Origin: Marivivens geojensis
Lineage (GTDB): Bacteria > Pseudomonadota > Alphaproteobacteria > Rhodobacterales > Rhodobacteraceae
Assembly: GCF_023540835.1 (NCBI RefSeq)
Contig: NZ_JALKCU010000001.1
Coordinates: forward strand, 434,001 to 498,000
Length of the DNA stretch: 64,000 nucleotides
Direction of reading: 5' to 3'
The translations under genes and the position numbers were made by a program. Shown in pieces: positions 27,396 through 36,683 of the stretch (positions within the stretch are counted from its first letter, which is position 1; each line of letters begins with the position of its first letter). The notes beneath the pieces are model-generated. The model was not told the origin of the DNA. It ran no database searches and was given only the letters and a program-made list of their open reading frames with translations.

Positions 27396-28120
27396 TCAAG
27401 ACGCGCTATGGCTTCGATTAATCTCTGACGAGCTGCGGGAACTTCGCGGCTCGTTTGCGTTCCGAACAATCGACTTTCGATGAAGTAGCCGGTTGTTCCG
27501 AGGGCGCGTGCAACCTCGCTTCCTGTGGCTTCGCCTTCACCCTTCATCACGGGCACCAAGGGCAACAAACGGTTCGCCCATTCCCCTGCGCCCTCTTTAC
27601 TTACCGCTCGGCCAGATTTGGGTGAAATATAGGAAAGGTCCTCGTTCACGCCTCTCACAGCGCAGGCGGAAAGGTCTAATCCATAGCCAAGTTCATCGAG
27701 GAGTGACATTTCCCAATGCAAGTAAGCGAGAGGCCAAACGTCGTTCTGACCGAGTAGATCAAGAAGTTGGACAGTCCGCTCATAGAGCGCTTCATGTTTC
27801 TCACGCTCTGGTAAGGATTGACATAGCAACGCGCAAACTGCCCCAAGTCCGCTCAGGGCGAGTCTGTCTGACATTACTTGCGCTGACCGACTACGCAGTG
27901 GTTCAATCGTAAAACTACCTAGGTGATCTTCGAGGCGGGCTTTCCATGTCACTGAAACCTGCGAGCCAGGCTGAAGCGTTGCCGCCATTTTGCGGCTTGC
28001 ACCTCCACGCACTACGCCTGCATGACGCCCTCTGGACGGCGTAAAAACCTCGATAATCATCGAGGTCTCGCCATGCACGCGCGAAGCAAGGAGAGCGCCT
28101 TCATCCTGCCATTCGATCAT
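27392..28120 (-). CDS. recO: DNA repair protein RecO
   Basis: 242 residues. The N-terminal OB-fold region has [24 protein letters not shown], followed by [14 protein letters not shown], and the helical C-terminal half is typical of RecO. With RecR it loads RecA onto single-stranded gaps. Its stop overlaps the convergent mcd stop by four bases. In relatives recO usually follows era and DUF1491, so its place here, between mcd and the hydroxybutyryl-CoA dehydrogenase gene, is a local rearrangement. Confidence 0.92.
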   Translation of the reverse strand: MIEWQDEGALLASRVHGETSMIIEVFTPSRGRHAGVVRGGASRKMAATLQPGSQVSVTWKARLEDHLGSFTIEPLRSRSAQVMSDRLALSGLGAVCALLCQSLPEREKHEALYERTVQLLDLLGQNDVWPLAYLHWEMSLLDELGYGLDLSACAVRGVNEDLSYISPKSGRAVSKEGAGEWANRLLPLVPVMKGEGEATGSEVARALGTTGYFIESRLFGTQTSREVPAARQRLIEAIARLD

Positions 28121-28141
28121 AGCGGGATCGAACGCATGTGG

Positions 28142-29017
28142 TTAACGGGTCGGAACGGGCTTATCGCCGCGATAGTCGTAGAAACCACGTTTGGTTTTGC
28201 GACCCAGCCAACCTGCCTCAACGTATTTCGTCAGCAACGGGCAGGGGCGGTATTTCGTATCCGCGAGGCCTTCATGCAGAACGTTCATAATGGCCAGACA
28301 GGTGTCAAGCCCGATGAAGTCCGCGAGTTCCAGCGGGCCCATCGGGTGGTTGGCTCCCAGTTTCATCGATGTGTCGATGGAGGACACATTTCCCACGCCT
28401 TCGTAAAGGGCATAGACGGCTTCGTTGATCATCGGCATCAGGATGCGGTTCACGATGAAAGCAGGGAAATCCTCGGACGTTGCGGAGGTTTTGCCCAGCT
28501 TCTCAACGACTTCCTGACACTGCTGGTAGGTCTCGTCATCGGTCGCGATGCCACGGATCAATTCGACCAACTGCATCACGGGCACTGGGTTCATAAAGTG
28601 GAAGCCGATGAACTTTTCAGGTCGATCGGTCCGGCTCGCGAGGCGCGTAATCGAAATGGACGACGTGTTTGATGCGAGGATCGTTGTCGGCGTGATGTGC
28701 GGCAGCAGTTCGTCGAAAATCGCTTGCTTGACCGTTTCACGTTCGGTCGCTGCCTCGATGATCAGATCGCAAGGCCCAAGATCGGTGAGCGTTTGAGTCG
28801 TCGATATCCGAGCCATCGCTGCGGCTTTGTCTTCCTCGCTGACCACACCTTTGGACACTTGGCGTGTGATGTTCTTGTCGATCAATGCGACGGCGGCTGC
28901 CAAGGCGTCCGCGCTGATGTCAGTCATCATCACATCGTATCCGGCCAACGCAAACACGTGAGCAATGCCGTTGCCCATCTGTCCTGCGCCGACAACGCCT
29001 ACTTTGTTAATCGCCAT
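28142..29017 (-). CDS. hbd: 3-hydroxybutyryl-CoA dehydrogenase
   Basis: 291 residues from ATG 29017. The Rossmann motif GVVGAGQMGNGIAHVFA starts at residue 7; the catalytic histidine is in FIGFHFMNPVPVMQLVELI near residue 120-137; the C-terminal dimerisation domain contains GPLELADFIGLDTCL. This single-domain form interconverts acetoacetyl-CoA and 3-hydroxybutyryl-CoA with NAD(P), in butyrate, fatty-acid or polyhydroxybutyrate metabolism, and could feed crotonyl-CoA to Ccr. The stereospecificity is S by family. It is upstream of recO on the same strand. Confidence 0.92.
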   Translation of the reverse strand: MAINKVGVVGAGQMGNGIAHVFALAGYDVMMTDISADALAAAVALIDKNITRQVSKGVVSEEDKAAAMARISTTQTLTDLGPCDLIIEAATERETVKQAIFDELLPHITPTTILASNTSSISITRLASRTDRPEKFIGFHFMNPVPVMQLVELIRGIATDDETYQQCQEVVEKLGKTSATSEDFPAFIVNRILMPMINEAVYALYEGVGNVSSIDTSMKLGANHPMGPLELADFIGLDTCLAIMNVLHEGLADTKYRPCPLLTKYVEAGWLGRKTKRGFYDYRGDKPVPTR

Positions 29018-29176
29018 GGCTCTGCCCTCTGATCTGTTCTGGGGAACCATATGTCCGCAATGGGCAAACGTTCAAGGCGGCAGTTTCCTTAAACATTGTT
29101 CTAATTCCCAAGTTTATCCATTTGGCAAGGTTTGGGGCCGACTCTCAGCAGTGGTGAGTGAAAACCGGTGGGAGCC

Positions 29177-30001
29177 ATGAGACATGAAAAACTGGAGGCA
29201 GCGGGCCTCGATTATGCTGTGTGTAGGTATGGTGGGTCGCGATTGCTGTTTCGTGGGCCAAAACGACCGACGGATAAGCCATATATCACTTTTGTGGGCG
29301 GCACGGATGTCTACGGGAAATATGTCGAGAGGCCGCTTCCAGCTTTGGTCGAACGCGAAACACAGCGCAGTTGCGTAAATTTGGGGGTGCCGAATGGATC
29401 GGTGGACGTTCAGTTGAACGACCCGACGATGATGGAACTATGCCGTCGAGCAGAGCTGTCCGTGATCCAAATCACAGGTGCGCAAAATCTAACTAACAGA
29501 TTTTATCGGGTTCACCCTCGCAGGAATGATCGCCTCATTGAGGCGTCGACCGTATTGCGCGCGCTTTATCCTGATATCGATTTCACAGAGTATAGTTTTA
29601 CGCGGCATATGCTGTCTGCACTTTTCCAAAAATCACCCAAGCGGTTTGCAACGATCCAAGCAGAGCTCGAATTGGCGTGGTTGTCACGGATGCGGACAAT
29701 GTTGACGACGGTTGGGCGGCGTGTGGTGCTTCTTTGGTGGTCGGATCGGTCGCTTACGAATGCCCCTTGGTATCAACGATCAGATCCGTTTCGTGGCGAC
29801 CCGATGTTTATCACACGATCAATGGTTCAGGTGTTGAGGCCGCTGGTGAAAGGGATTGTTGAGGTTGAACCTATGGTTTCTGACGGGTGCACTGGGCTGA
29901 TTGTGCCAGAGGGCGAGATGCCCGCCGCTGCTGAACGTCTTCCTGTCAGGGCCCATGCGATTGCGGCTCAGAAGATTGTTCCGTTGATCAATCGGCCATG
30001 A
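29177..30001 (+). CDS. DUF6473 family protein
   Basis: 274 residues from ATG 29177, chosen over GTG 29168 because GGTGGGA lies five bases before it. It begins with a short [15 protein letters not shown] motif, then [19 protein letters not shown], recurring features of DUF6473 proteins from Rhodobacteraceae; the rest is alpha/beta without membrane segments. The GGTxxYGK region looks like a SGNH-hydrolase-type loop but I cannot confirm catalytic residues. Function unknown. It is divergent from hbd and convergent with etfA, sharing a bidirectional terminator. Confidence 0.75.
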   Translation: MRHEKLEAAGLDYAVCRYGGSRLLFRGPKRPTDKPYITFVGGTDVYGKYVERPLPALVERETQRSCVNLGVPNGSVDVQLNDPTMMELCRRAELSVIQITGAQNLTNRFYRVHPRRNDRLIEASTVLRALYPDIDFTEYSFTRHMLSALFQKSPKRFATIQAELELAWLSRMRTMLTTVGRRVVLLWWSDRSLTNAPWYQRSDPFRGDPMFITRSMVQVLRPLVKGIVEVEPMVSDGCTGLIVPEGEMPAAAERLPVRAHAIAAQKIVPLINRP

Positions 30002-30035
30002 AAAAACCCGCGCCAAAAGCGCGGGTTCCGTTTTT
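30001..30035. terminator. Bidirectional terminator between DUF6473 and etfA
   Basis: A perfect 9-bp stem, AACCCGCGC (30005-30013) with GCGCGGGTT (30019-30027), around a 5-base loop. It has an A-run on the left and a T-run on the right, so it can stop both convergent transcripts. Confidence 0.9.
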
Positions 30036-30055
30036 ACGTCATTTGTCCCGAAGGA

Positions 30056-30982
30056 TCAGACCTTGCCAGTCAGTTCCGGCACTGCGTCGAAGAGGTCGGC
30101 GACGAGGCCGAAGTCTGCGACTTGGAAGATCGGGGCTTCTTCGTCTTTGTTGATCGCGACGATGATCTTCGAGTCCTTCATACCAGCAAGGTGCTGGATC
30201 GCGCCCGAGATACCGCAAGCGATGTAGACTTCTGGAGCCACAACCTTACCAGTCTGACCAACTTGCCAGTCGTTTGGTGCAAAGCCAGAGTCGACCGCTG
30301 CGCGCGATGCGCCAACAGCTGCGCCCAGCTTGTCTGCGAGAGCTTCGATGATTTTGAAGTCCTCTTCGGAGCCAACGCCACGGCCGCCCGATACGACGAT
30401 CTTAGCCGAGGTGAGTTCTGGACGGTCGCTTGCTGCAACTTTGTCCTCAACCCATTCCGACAGACCAGTGGAGGCGGCGGTGCCTAGTGCTTCAACAGGT
30501 GCGGAGTTGCCGTCAGCCGCTGCCTCGAACGAGGTGGTGCGGATGGTCATCACCTTCACGCTGTCAGCCGATTTGACGGTCTGGATCGCGTTGCCTGCGT
30601 AGATCGGACGCTCGAAGGTGTCGCCGTCGACAACAGCGGTCACGTCCGACAGGATCATCACGTCGAGCAGAGCTGCAACGCGCGGCAGGATGTTTTTCGC
30701 ATCCGACGCCGAAGGTGCTGCGATGTGGCTATATGCGCCAGCCATCGACACGATCAGGTCAGCTGTCGGTTCGGCCAGCAGGTGGCAGAAGCCGTGGTCG
30801 CCAGCAAAGATAACCTTTGCAACGCCAGCGATGGTCGCAGCCTCGGCAGCAGCAGCGTCACCGCCTTCGCCAGCAACGAGAACATGCACATCACCCAGTG
30901 CCGCAACCGCGGAAACGGTCTTGGATACTGCGTCTTTGGCCAGTTGGCCGTTCGCAACGTCTGCGAGAAGAAGAACAGCCAT
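30056..30982 (-). CDS. etfA: Electron transfer flavoprotein alpha subunit
   Basis: 308 residues. The C-terminal FAD-binding domain is clear: [53 protein letters not shown] and [19 protein letters not shown]. With EtfB it forms the soluble carrier that takes electrons from acyl-CoA dehydrogenases and passes them to ETF-ubiquinone oxidoreductase. Mcd, 5 kb away, is a likely donor. Its ATG overlaps the etfB stop (TAATG), so the subunits are made together. Confidence 0.96.
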   Translation of the reverse strand: MAVLLLADVANGQLAKDAVSKTVSAVAALGDVHVLVAGEGGDAAAAEAATIAGVAKVIFAGDHGFCHLLAEPTADLIVSMAGAYSHIAAPSASDAKNILPRVAALLDVMILSDVTAVVDGDTFERPIYAGNAIQTVKSADSVKVMTIRTTSFEAAADGNSAPVEALGTAASTGLSEWVEDKVAASDRPELTSAKIVVSGGRGVGSEEDFKIIEALADKLGAAVGASRAAVDSGFAPNDWQVGQTGKVVAPEVYIACGISGAIQHLAGMKDSKIIVAINKDEEAPIFQVADFGLVADLFDAVPELTGKV

Positions 30983-31740
30983 TAGAGTGCCCCCGCTTCT
31001 TTGAGTTTCGATACCAGTTCGTCAACCGAACCAACCTTGATGCCAGCCTGACGAACCGGCGGCTCGGAGGTTTTGACGACGGTCAGGCGCGGAGACACGT
31101 CAACGCCGTAGTCTGCTGCGGTTTTCTCATCGAGAGGCTTTTTCTTCGCCTTCATGATGTTCGGCAGCGAGGCATAACGCGGTTCGTTCAGACGAAGGTC
31201 AGCGGTGATAACGGCAGGCATTTTAACCTTTACGGTCTGAAGACCGCCGTCAACTTCGCGGGTGACCGTTGCGGTGTCGCCATCAACAGCAACTTCAGAC
31301 GCAAAGGTCGCCTGCGACCAGCCCAAGAGCGCTGCCAGCATCTGGCCCGTTGCGTTCATGTCGTTGTCGATCGCTTGTTTGCCTGCGATGATGAGGCCCG
31401 GATTTTCCTCTTTCGCGACAGCGGCGAGGATTTTCGCAACAGCGAGAGGTTCGATGTCCGTGTGAACGTCGTCCGCAGCGGTCACGAGGATCGCGCGGTC
31501 AGCACCCATCGCCAAAGCAGTCCGCAGAGTTTCCTGCGCTTGCTTCACGCCGATCGAAACAACGACGATCTCGTCAGCTTTGCCTGCTTCTTTCAAGCGG
31601 ATCGCTTCTTCAACAGCGATCTCGTCGAAAGGGTTCATCGACATTTTTACGTTCGCAAGATCAACTCCCGTGCCGTCCGCTTTCACGCGAACTTTCACGT
31701 TATAGTCAATCACGCGCTTAACAGGCACGAGGACCTTCAT
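30982..31740 (-). CDS. etfB: Electron transfer flavoprotein beta subunit
   Basis: 252 residues from ATG 31740 ([19 protein letters not shown]). Family motifs are [38 protein letters not shown] (AMP/nucleotide site) and [21 protein letters not shown], the last containing the recognition loop that docks with acyl-CoA dehydrogenases. It leads the etfBA operon. The 245-base upstream region has a perfect 10-bp inverted repeat (31904-31926) and a TGCAAAA/TTTTGCA pair that may be regulatory. Confidence 0.96.
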   Translation of the reverse strand: MKVLVPVKRVIDYNVKVRVKADGTGVDLANVKMSMNPFDEIAVEEAIRLKEAGKADEIVVVSIGVKQAQETLRTALAMGADRAILVTAADDVHTDIEPLAVAKILAAVAKEENPGLIIAGKQAIDNDMNATGQMLAALLGWSQATFASEVAVDGDTATVTREVDGGLQTVKVKMPAVITADLRLNEPRYASLPNIMKAKKKPLDEKTAADYGVDVSPRLTVVKTSEPPVRQAGIKVGSVDELVSKLKEAGAL

Positions 31741-31903
31741 CGGCGGTAATCTCCCTTTTAAATGTGCCACTCAAGGGACACTCTCGGTAGGTTGTTAGCA
31801 AGCGCAGAACATGGAAAACAGTGCAAAATCGACGCGGCAAGACGCTAAGACGCCACGTTTTGCATCGGTTCAATGCGTATAGCTCATGATAATAGGACTG
31901 TTA

Positions 31904-31926
31904 GCGACGCAACTATGTTGCGTCGC
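31904..31926. repeat. Perfect inverted repeat in the etfB upstream region
   Basis: GCGACGCAAC (31904-31913) pairs perfectly with GTTGCGTCGC (31917-31926) around a TAT loop. No T-run follows on either strand, so a simple intrinsic terminator is unlikely. It lies 164 bases upstream of etfB and 60 bases past the pduO stop; an operator or RNA-processing hairpin is possible. Confidence 0.6.
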
Positions 31927-31985
31927 GGCATAAGCAATTGGTCGTAGAGTTTGGCTGGGCGACTGATTCTGTTGGAATCAGGCAA

Positions 31986-32558
31986 TCAACGGTTCGCGCC
32001 AGGCACCCACAGAACGTCGGATTTGCCCGCGTCATTTGCCATACGGGCAGCGACAAAGAACCAGTCAGAGAGACGGTTCAAGTATTTTACGCCGATGTCA
32101 TTGACGGATTCCATGCTTGCCAATTCGACCGAAAGACGTTCGGCGCGGCGGGCAACAGTGCGGCACAGGTGCAAATGAGCCGACAGGGCTGATCCCCCAG
32201 GCAGAATAAAACTGCGGAGCGGTTCGAGTTGGGCGTTCATGGCGTCAATCTCGGTCTCTAGGCGATGTACTTGGCTCTCGACCATGCGCAATACGGGGTA
32301 GGGCGCGTCTGCGTCTTTTTCCATGTCAGGGCGGCAAAGATCTGCGCCAAGGTCAAACAGGTCATTCTGGATCGCTGAAAGCTGCGCCGCGATTTCGGCG
32401 GTCGCATGCAGGCGGGCCATGCCCACTGTCGCATTCAGTTCATCCACAGTTCCGTAGGCCGTAACGCGGGCAGAATGTTTGGCCACGCGGCTACCGTTCC
32501 CGAGGGCGGTTTCACCCGCATCGCCAGTTTTGGTGTAGATTTTATTGAGAACGACCAT
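31986..32558 (-). CDS. pduO: Cob(I)yrinic acid a,c-diamide adenosyltransferase, PduO type
   Basis: 190 residues. The N-terminal ATP-binding motif YTKTGDAGETALGNG and the basic RTVARRAERLSVELA, with NRLSDWFFVAAR near the end, define the PduO/MMAB family. It adds the adenosyl group to cobalamin, giving coenzyme B12 for methylmalonyl-CoA and ethylmalonyl-CoA mutases, both needed in the ethylmalonyl-CoA pathway. It is 12 bases behind the small membrane-protein gene at 32571. Confidence 0.93.
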   Translation of the reverse strand: MVVLNKIYTKTGDAGETALGNGSRVAKHSARVTAYGTVDELNATVGMARLHATAEIAAQLSAIQNDLFDLGADLCRPDMEKDADAPYPVLRMVESQVHRLETEIDAMNAQLEPLRSFILPGGSALSAHLHLCRTVARRAERLSVELASMESVNDIGVKYLNRLSDWFFVAARMANDAGKSDVLWVPGANR

Positions 32559-32570
32559 TCTGAACCCCTG

Positions 32571-32768
32571 TTATTTGCGCAGGTAGAAAATTGCAGCGAT
32601 CAATGCGACGGCAACTGCCTGCGCGTAGATGCGATAACGCATGATCTTGTTGGATTGCTTTCCAGAGTCCGCTTTGCCAACGCCAAAAGTCCCGAGGCCC
32701 CACATCAAAATGAGGGCGACGGCCACGACCGCAATCAGGACGATGAATTTAAATGGCTCGTTGAACAT
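32571..32768 (-). CDS. Twin transmembrane helix small protein (HIG1-like)
   Basis: 65 residues with two hydrophobic helices (about 7-27 and 47-62) joined by a polar basic loop (GKADSGKQSNKIMRYRIYAQ). The NKIMRYRIYAQAVAV segment is the HIG1-domain pattern seen in mitochondrial respiratory-supercomplex factors and their alphaproteobacterial relatives. A respiratory membrane role is suggested by that family only. It is cotranscribed with pduO; the pairing recurs in Rhodobacteraceae by my recollection. Confidence 0.8.
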   Translation of the reverse strand: MFNEPFKFIVLIAVVAVALILMWGLGTFGVGKADSGKQSNKIMRYRIYAQAVAVALIAAIFYLRK

Positions 32769-32828
32769 AACGGGCTCCCTCTGTGATTTGACACCGATGT
32801 ATCACGCAAGGTTGGAAAGAAAAGGGTT

Positions 32829-33656
32829 TCACCCCTTTGCGATCACCCAATCCAGAAGGCGTGTGGGCAGTAACCGTCTGAGGTTGCCCATAAGATAGGT
32901 CGGTGTTGTGACGTAATAGCGCGGCTTTGGATTGGCCGACGTCAAAGCGTGTAGGATCTTTTTCGTCACGGCCGATGCGGGCAATTCGAAGTTGTCGGGG
33001 CCAGTGTCCTCGTAAAGGCGTGATTTGAGCGTTTCGTATTGGGCAGCGCGTGGAGAGTGCGCTGTATCAATCCATTTTTCGAAATGGGGGATGGCATTTG
33101 CCCTGATTTTGGACGTGATCGGCCCGGGTTCGATAAGTATGATCTTGATCGGCGTGTCGCGCATTTCGATCCGCAGGACGTCGGTTAATCCTTCCAGTGC
33201 GAACTTGGTCGAGACATAGGCACCTCGCCAGCTGAGCCCTACGAGGCCGAGAACGGAGGAACAGTTGATGATGCGCCCGTGGCCTTGGGCGCGCATGACT
33301 TTGATCACTTCGCGGGTCAGGTCATGGGTGCCAAAAAGGTTCGTTTCGAAAATCTCACGCAATGCCCCTGCGGGCAGATCTTCAACGGCACCCGGGCAGG
33401 CAAAGGCGGCATTGTTGTAAAGCGCGTCCAGTGTGCCGCCTGTGGCTGCGAGAACTTCAGCCAGCCCGCTGCGGATCGATTCTGGATCAGCGAGGTCGAT
33501 CTGCGGCGCGTCAAAGCCCTGCGCTTTGAGACGGTCACAGTCTTCGGCTTTGCGGCAGCTGGCAAAGACATGCCAGCCCGCTTCACGAAGGCCATGTGCT
33601 GCGTCGTAGCCAATTCCAGAAGAGCAGCCGGTGATGAGAATGGTTTTTTGTGTCAT
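32829..33656 (-). CDS. Short-chain dehydrogenase/reductase
   Basis: 275 residues, classical SDR. The cofactor motif TGCSSGIG is at residues 9-16, NNAAFACPGA follows near 86, NCSSVLGLVG holds the catalytic serine, and YVSTKFALEG the Tyr-Lys pair; all catalytic residues are present. The C-terminal PRYYVTTPTYLMGNLRRLLP resembles SDRs that act on long or bulky lipid-like substrates. NADP or NAD use and substrate cannot be fixed. It stands alone between the pduO pair and the SH3 gene. Confidence 0.9.
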   Translation of the reverse strand: MTQKTILITGCSSGIGYDAAHGLREAGWHVFASCRKAEDCDRLKAQGFDAPQIDLADPESIRSGLAEVLAATGGTLDALYNNAAFACPGAVEDLPAGALREIFETNLFGTHDLTREVIKVMRAQGHGRIINCSSVLGLVGLSWRGAYVSTKFALEGLTDVLRIEMRDTPIKIILIEPGPITSKIRANAIPHFEKWIDTAHSPRAAQYETLKSRLYEDTGPDNFELPASAVTKKILHALTSANPKPRYYVTTPTYLMGNLRRLLPTRLLDWVIAKG

Positions 33657-33686
33657 ACCGACTTTTCGCTTGATGACGCGCCGACC

Positions 33687-34127
33687 TCAAGCGTCGTTTG
33701 CATCAAGAAAGCGTGCAGCCATCCAGCCAACGCGCCCCGTCTCAATAACGCGCAAATGTGCCCAGCCGTTGCTGAGGGTTTCGAGAACCTCAACCTCGGT
33801 GCCGCGATCGAGCCTAGCCGAAATGCCGTAGCTGGTTCCGGGACCAGTCCGCATGTTCACTCCCGCACCAGCGACGGTTTTTATATCAAAGATAACCTTT
33901 GGAACTGGGGTCGGCTCAGCAACTTCGGCCACTTGGGTCTGATCGAATGACACTAAAACGGTGCTAGAGGCAAAGCTGTCTGGCAGATCAGCGGAATCGC
34001 GAGTCACGTCAATAATAGCTGCGCGACTACGTTCTGGCCGCACTTCGGCTTCGAAATCGGCCCCGCCTGACAATTCATAAAATGCGAGACCTAAAAATAG
34101 AAAACTGGCAGTCAAAAAAATACGCAC
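33687..34127 (-). CDS. SH3-domain periplasmic or membrane-anchored protein
   Basis: About 146 residues from GTG 34127, favoured over a GTG 18 bases upstream because GGGGGAT lies at the right distance. A hydrophobic N-terminus (VRIFLTASFLFLGLAFYELS) acts as signal or anchor; a disordered linker follows; the C-terminal 65 residues form a bacterial SH3 domain (GVNMRTGPGTSYGISARLDRG, then GWAHLRVIETGRVGWMAARFL). Such domains often bind peptidoglycan. It is divergent from parC. Confidence 0.82.
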   Translation of the reverse strand: MRIFLTASFLFLGLAFYELSGGADFEAEVRPERSRAAIIDVTRDSADLPDSFASSTVLVSFDQTQVAEVAEPTPVPKVIFDIKTVAGAGVNMRTGPGTSYGISARLDRGTEVEVLETLSNGWAHLRVIETGRVGWMAARFLDANDA

Positions 34128-34299
34128 GGATACATCCCCCAACACAACCGTAACATGATTAATATATCACTTTTCGCGCATAGCGTCACGATTGAAAACT
34201 AGAGAATGAGCGGTCTCTGAAAGTGTTGTAAAATGGTCGAAAATGACTTTGGCGCAAATCGCGCTGGAAACAGAAAAGACCAGCCGTTAGACAACATGT

Positions 34300-36606
34300 A
34301 TGACCGACAGCACAGACAACACCGAAATCGGCTTTACCGAGCACAAGGAAACCCTTCGCCGCGCAATTGGTGAACGGTATCTGACATACGCCTTGTCCAC
34401 GATTATGCATCGTGCCTTGCCCGATGCGCGTGATGGTCTAAAGCCGGTTCACCGCCGAATCCTTTTTGCGATGCGAGAGCTGAAACTGTCCTCGACAGGT
34501 GGGTTCCGCAAATCTGCAAAGATCAGCGGTGACGTGATGGGGAACTATCACCCACACGGTGATATGGCGATTTATGATGCGATGGCGCGTTTGGCGCAGG
34601 ATTTTAACGTCCGCTATCCGCTCGTCGATGGTCAGGGTAACTTCGGCAACATCGACGGTGATAACCCAGCGGCGAGCCGATACACCGAAGCGCGGATGAC
34701 CGCCGCTGCTGAAGCGCTGCTTGACGGTCTGAATGAAAACGCAGTCGATTTTCGCCCGAACTACGATGGAACACTAGAAGAGCCGATTGTTCTACCTGCT
34801 GCGTTCCCAAACCTGTTGGCGAATGGATCATCAGGTATCGCGGTTGGCATGGCGACAAACATTCCTCCGCACAACATACATGAATTGATTGATGCGTGTT
34901 TGCATTTGATCAAGGCTCCAGATGCACGCGATGAAACGTTACTTAACTACGTCCCCGGACCGGATTTTCCAACTGGTGGTGTGATTGTTGAGACCCGCGA
35001 GAGTATCGCGGAGTCTTACCGCACTGGTCGCGGTTCGATCCGACTGCGGGCCAAATACGAGACTGAGGACCTTGGGCGAGGGATGTGGCAAATCGTTGTC
35101 ACGGAAATCCCGTATCAGGTTCAGAAGTCCAAACTGATCGAAAAGCTGGCCGAGGTCATCCAGACCAAAAAAGTACCACTGCTCGCTGATGTGCGCGACG
35201 AATCCGCAGATGACGTTCGCATCGTGCTCGAGCCACGAGCAAAGACAGTCGATCCTGAAGTGATGATGGGCATGCTGTTCCGCAATTCGGACCTAGAGGT
35301 TCGGTTTAGCATGAACATGAACGTGCTGATTGACGGGCTGACGCCGAAGGTATGTTCGATGAAGGAGGTCCTAAGGGCGTTCCTCGATCACCGTCGCGAC
35401 GTTCTGCAGCGCCGTAGCCAACACCGCATGGATAAAATCGACCACCGTCTAGAGGTGTTGAAGGGCTTGATTATTGCCTTCCTCAACCTTGACCGTGTGA
35501 TCGATATCATACGTTACGACAATGATCCCAAAGCCGCTTTGATAGGTGAGGATTGGTCGACCAAACGGGTGCGCGCGACCTCCGAAAAAGACTACGTGTC
35601 GCCTCTGCCATCGAAAGGTGGGGAGCTCACTGAAATTCAGGCCGAAGCCATCCTCAACATGCGTCTGCGCAGCTTGCGCCGTCTCGAGGAGATGGAACTT
35701 GTTCGGGAGCGCGATGCTCTAATGGCAGAGCGCGAAGAGCTTGCTGAGCTTTTGGGTGACGAAGACAAACAGTGGGCGAAAATTTCTGAACAACTGCGTG
35801 AAACTCGCAAACAGTTTGGCAACAGCGCTCCACGTGGTCAGCGTCTGACGACCTTTGCTGAAGCAGGTATGGTCGAAGATGTGCCAATGGAGGCCATGAT
35901 AGAACGTGAGCCGATTACGGTAATTTGTTCGAAGATGGGTTGGATTCGTGCGATGAAGGGACATCAGGCCCTCGATTCCGAATTCAAGTTCAAAGACGGC
36001 GATGAGGCGCGTTTTGCATTCCATGCAGAGACGACCGATAAGTTGATCGTGGCCGGGTCGAATGGTCGTTTCTTCACGGTCCTCGGCGCAAACCTACCCG
36101 GTGGCCGCGGTATGGGCGAACCTGTTCGCCTGATTATCGACCTCCCCAACGAAGCCGAAATCGTCGACATCTTTACGGCCAAGGCGGGGCGTAAGCTTCT
36201 CGTTGCCTCGTCGGATGGTGATGGTTTTGTTGTCGCTGAAGACGATGTGATCGCGCAGACCCGTGCAGGTAAGCAGGTATTGAACGTCAAAGACGGCGTC
36301 GTGCTGCGGGTTGTGAAGCCAGTCGCGGGCGATCACGTCGCCGTTGTTGGTGAAAACCGAAAGGTTCTCGTCTTTGCGATTGATGAATTGCCGGAAATGG
36401 GTCGCGGCAAGGGTGTCCGACTGCAGAAATACAAGGACGGCGGCATGTCAGATGCGACGACATTTACGCTGGCCGAGGGGCTATCGTGGCTCGATCCAGC
36501 AGGCCGTACCCGCACCGAATCCGATCTCGCAGAGTGGCTCGGTAAACGGGCGGGGTCTGGTCGAATGGCGCCGCGCGGCTTCCCGCGTGACAACCGCTTT
36601 ACCTAA
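34300..36606 (+). CDS. parC: DNA topoisomerase IV subunit A
   Basis: 768 residues, between ParC and GyrA in length but with the short ParC-type C-terminal region. The catalytic tyrosine is Y128 in NPAASRYTEARM. The quinolone-determining loop reads NYHPHGDMAIYDA, with methionine at M89 where Escherichia coli ParC has S80. The C-terminus has a reduced beta-pinwheel (VGENRKVLVFAIDELP). With ParE it decatenates daughter chromosomes. The start lacks a strong ribosome binding site. parE is not in the window. Confidence 0.93.
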   Translation: MTDSTDNTEIGFTEHKETLRRAIGERYLTYALSTIMHRALPDARDGLKPVHRRILFAMRELKLSSTGGFRKSAKISGDVMGNYHPHGDMAIYDAMARLAQDFNVRYPLVDGQGNFGNIDGDNPAASRYTEARMTAAAEALLDGLNENAVDFRPNYDGTLEEPIVLPAAFPNLLANGSSGIAVGMATNIPPHNIHELIDACLHLIKAPDARDETLLNYVPGPDFPTGGVIVETRESIAESYRTGRGSIRLRAKYETEDLGRGMWQIVVTEIPYQVQKSKLIEKLAEVIQTKKVPLLADVRDESADDVRIVLEPRAKTVDPEVMMGMLFRNSDLEVRFSMNMNVLIDGLTPKVCSMKEVLRAFLDHRRDVLQRRSQHRMDKIDHRLEVLKGLIIAFLNLDRVIDIIRYDNDPKAALIGEDWSTKRVRATSEKDYVSPLPSKGGELTEIQAEAILNMRLRSLRRLEEMELVRERDALMAEREELAELLGDEDKQWAKISEQLRETRKQFGNSAPRGQRLTTFAEAGMVEDVPMEAMIEREPITVICSKMGWIRAMKGHQALDSEFKFKDGDEARFAFHAETTDKLIVAGSNGRFFTVLGANLPGGRGMGEPVRLIIDLPNEAEIVDIFTAKAGRKLLVASSDGDGFVVAEDDVIAQTRAGKQVLNVKDGVVLRVVKPVAGDHVAVVGENRKVLVFAIDELPEMGRGKGVRLQKYKDGGMSDATTFTLAEGLSWLDPAGRTRTESDLAEWLGKRAGSGRMAPRGFPRDNRFT

Positions 36607-36683
36607 ATGTGAAGGTCGGACACGCTTGTGTGGTGCTGTCCCGTCCTTTACCGATCAAGGTTGAAATCTTCGGAGGTCATTTG

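Noticed and set aside
31741-31985. A cobalamin riboswitch between pduO and etfB
   Set aside because: The B12-box pattern is not visible and pduO lies upstream, not downstream, of the region.
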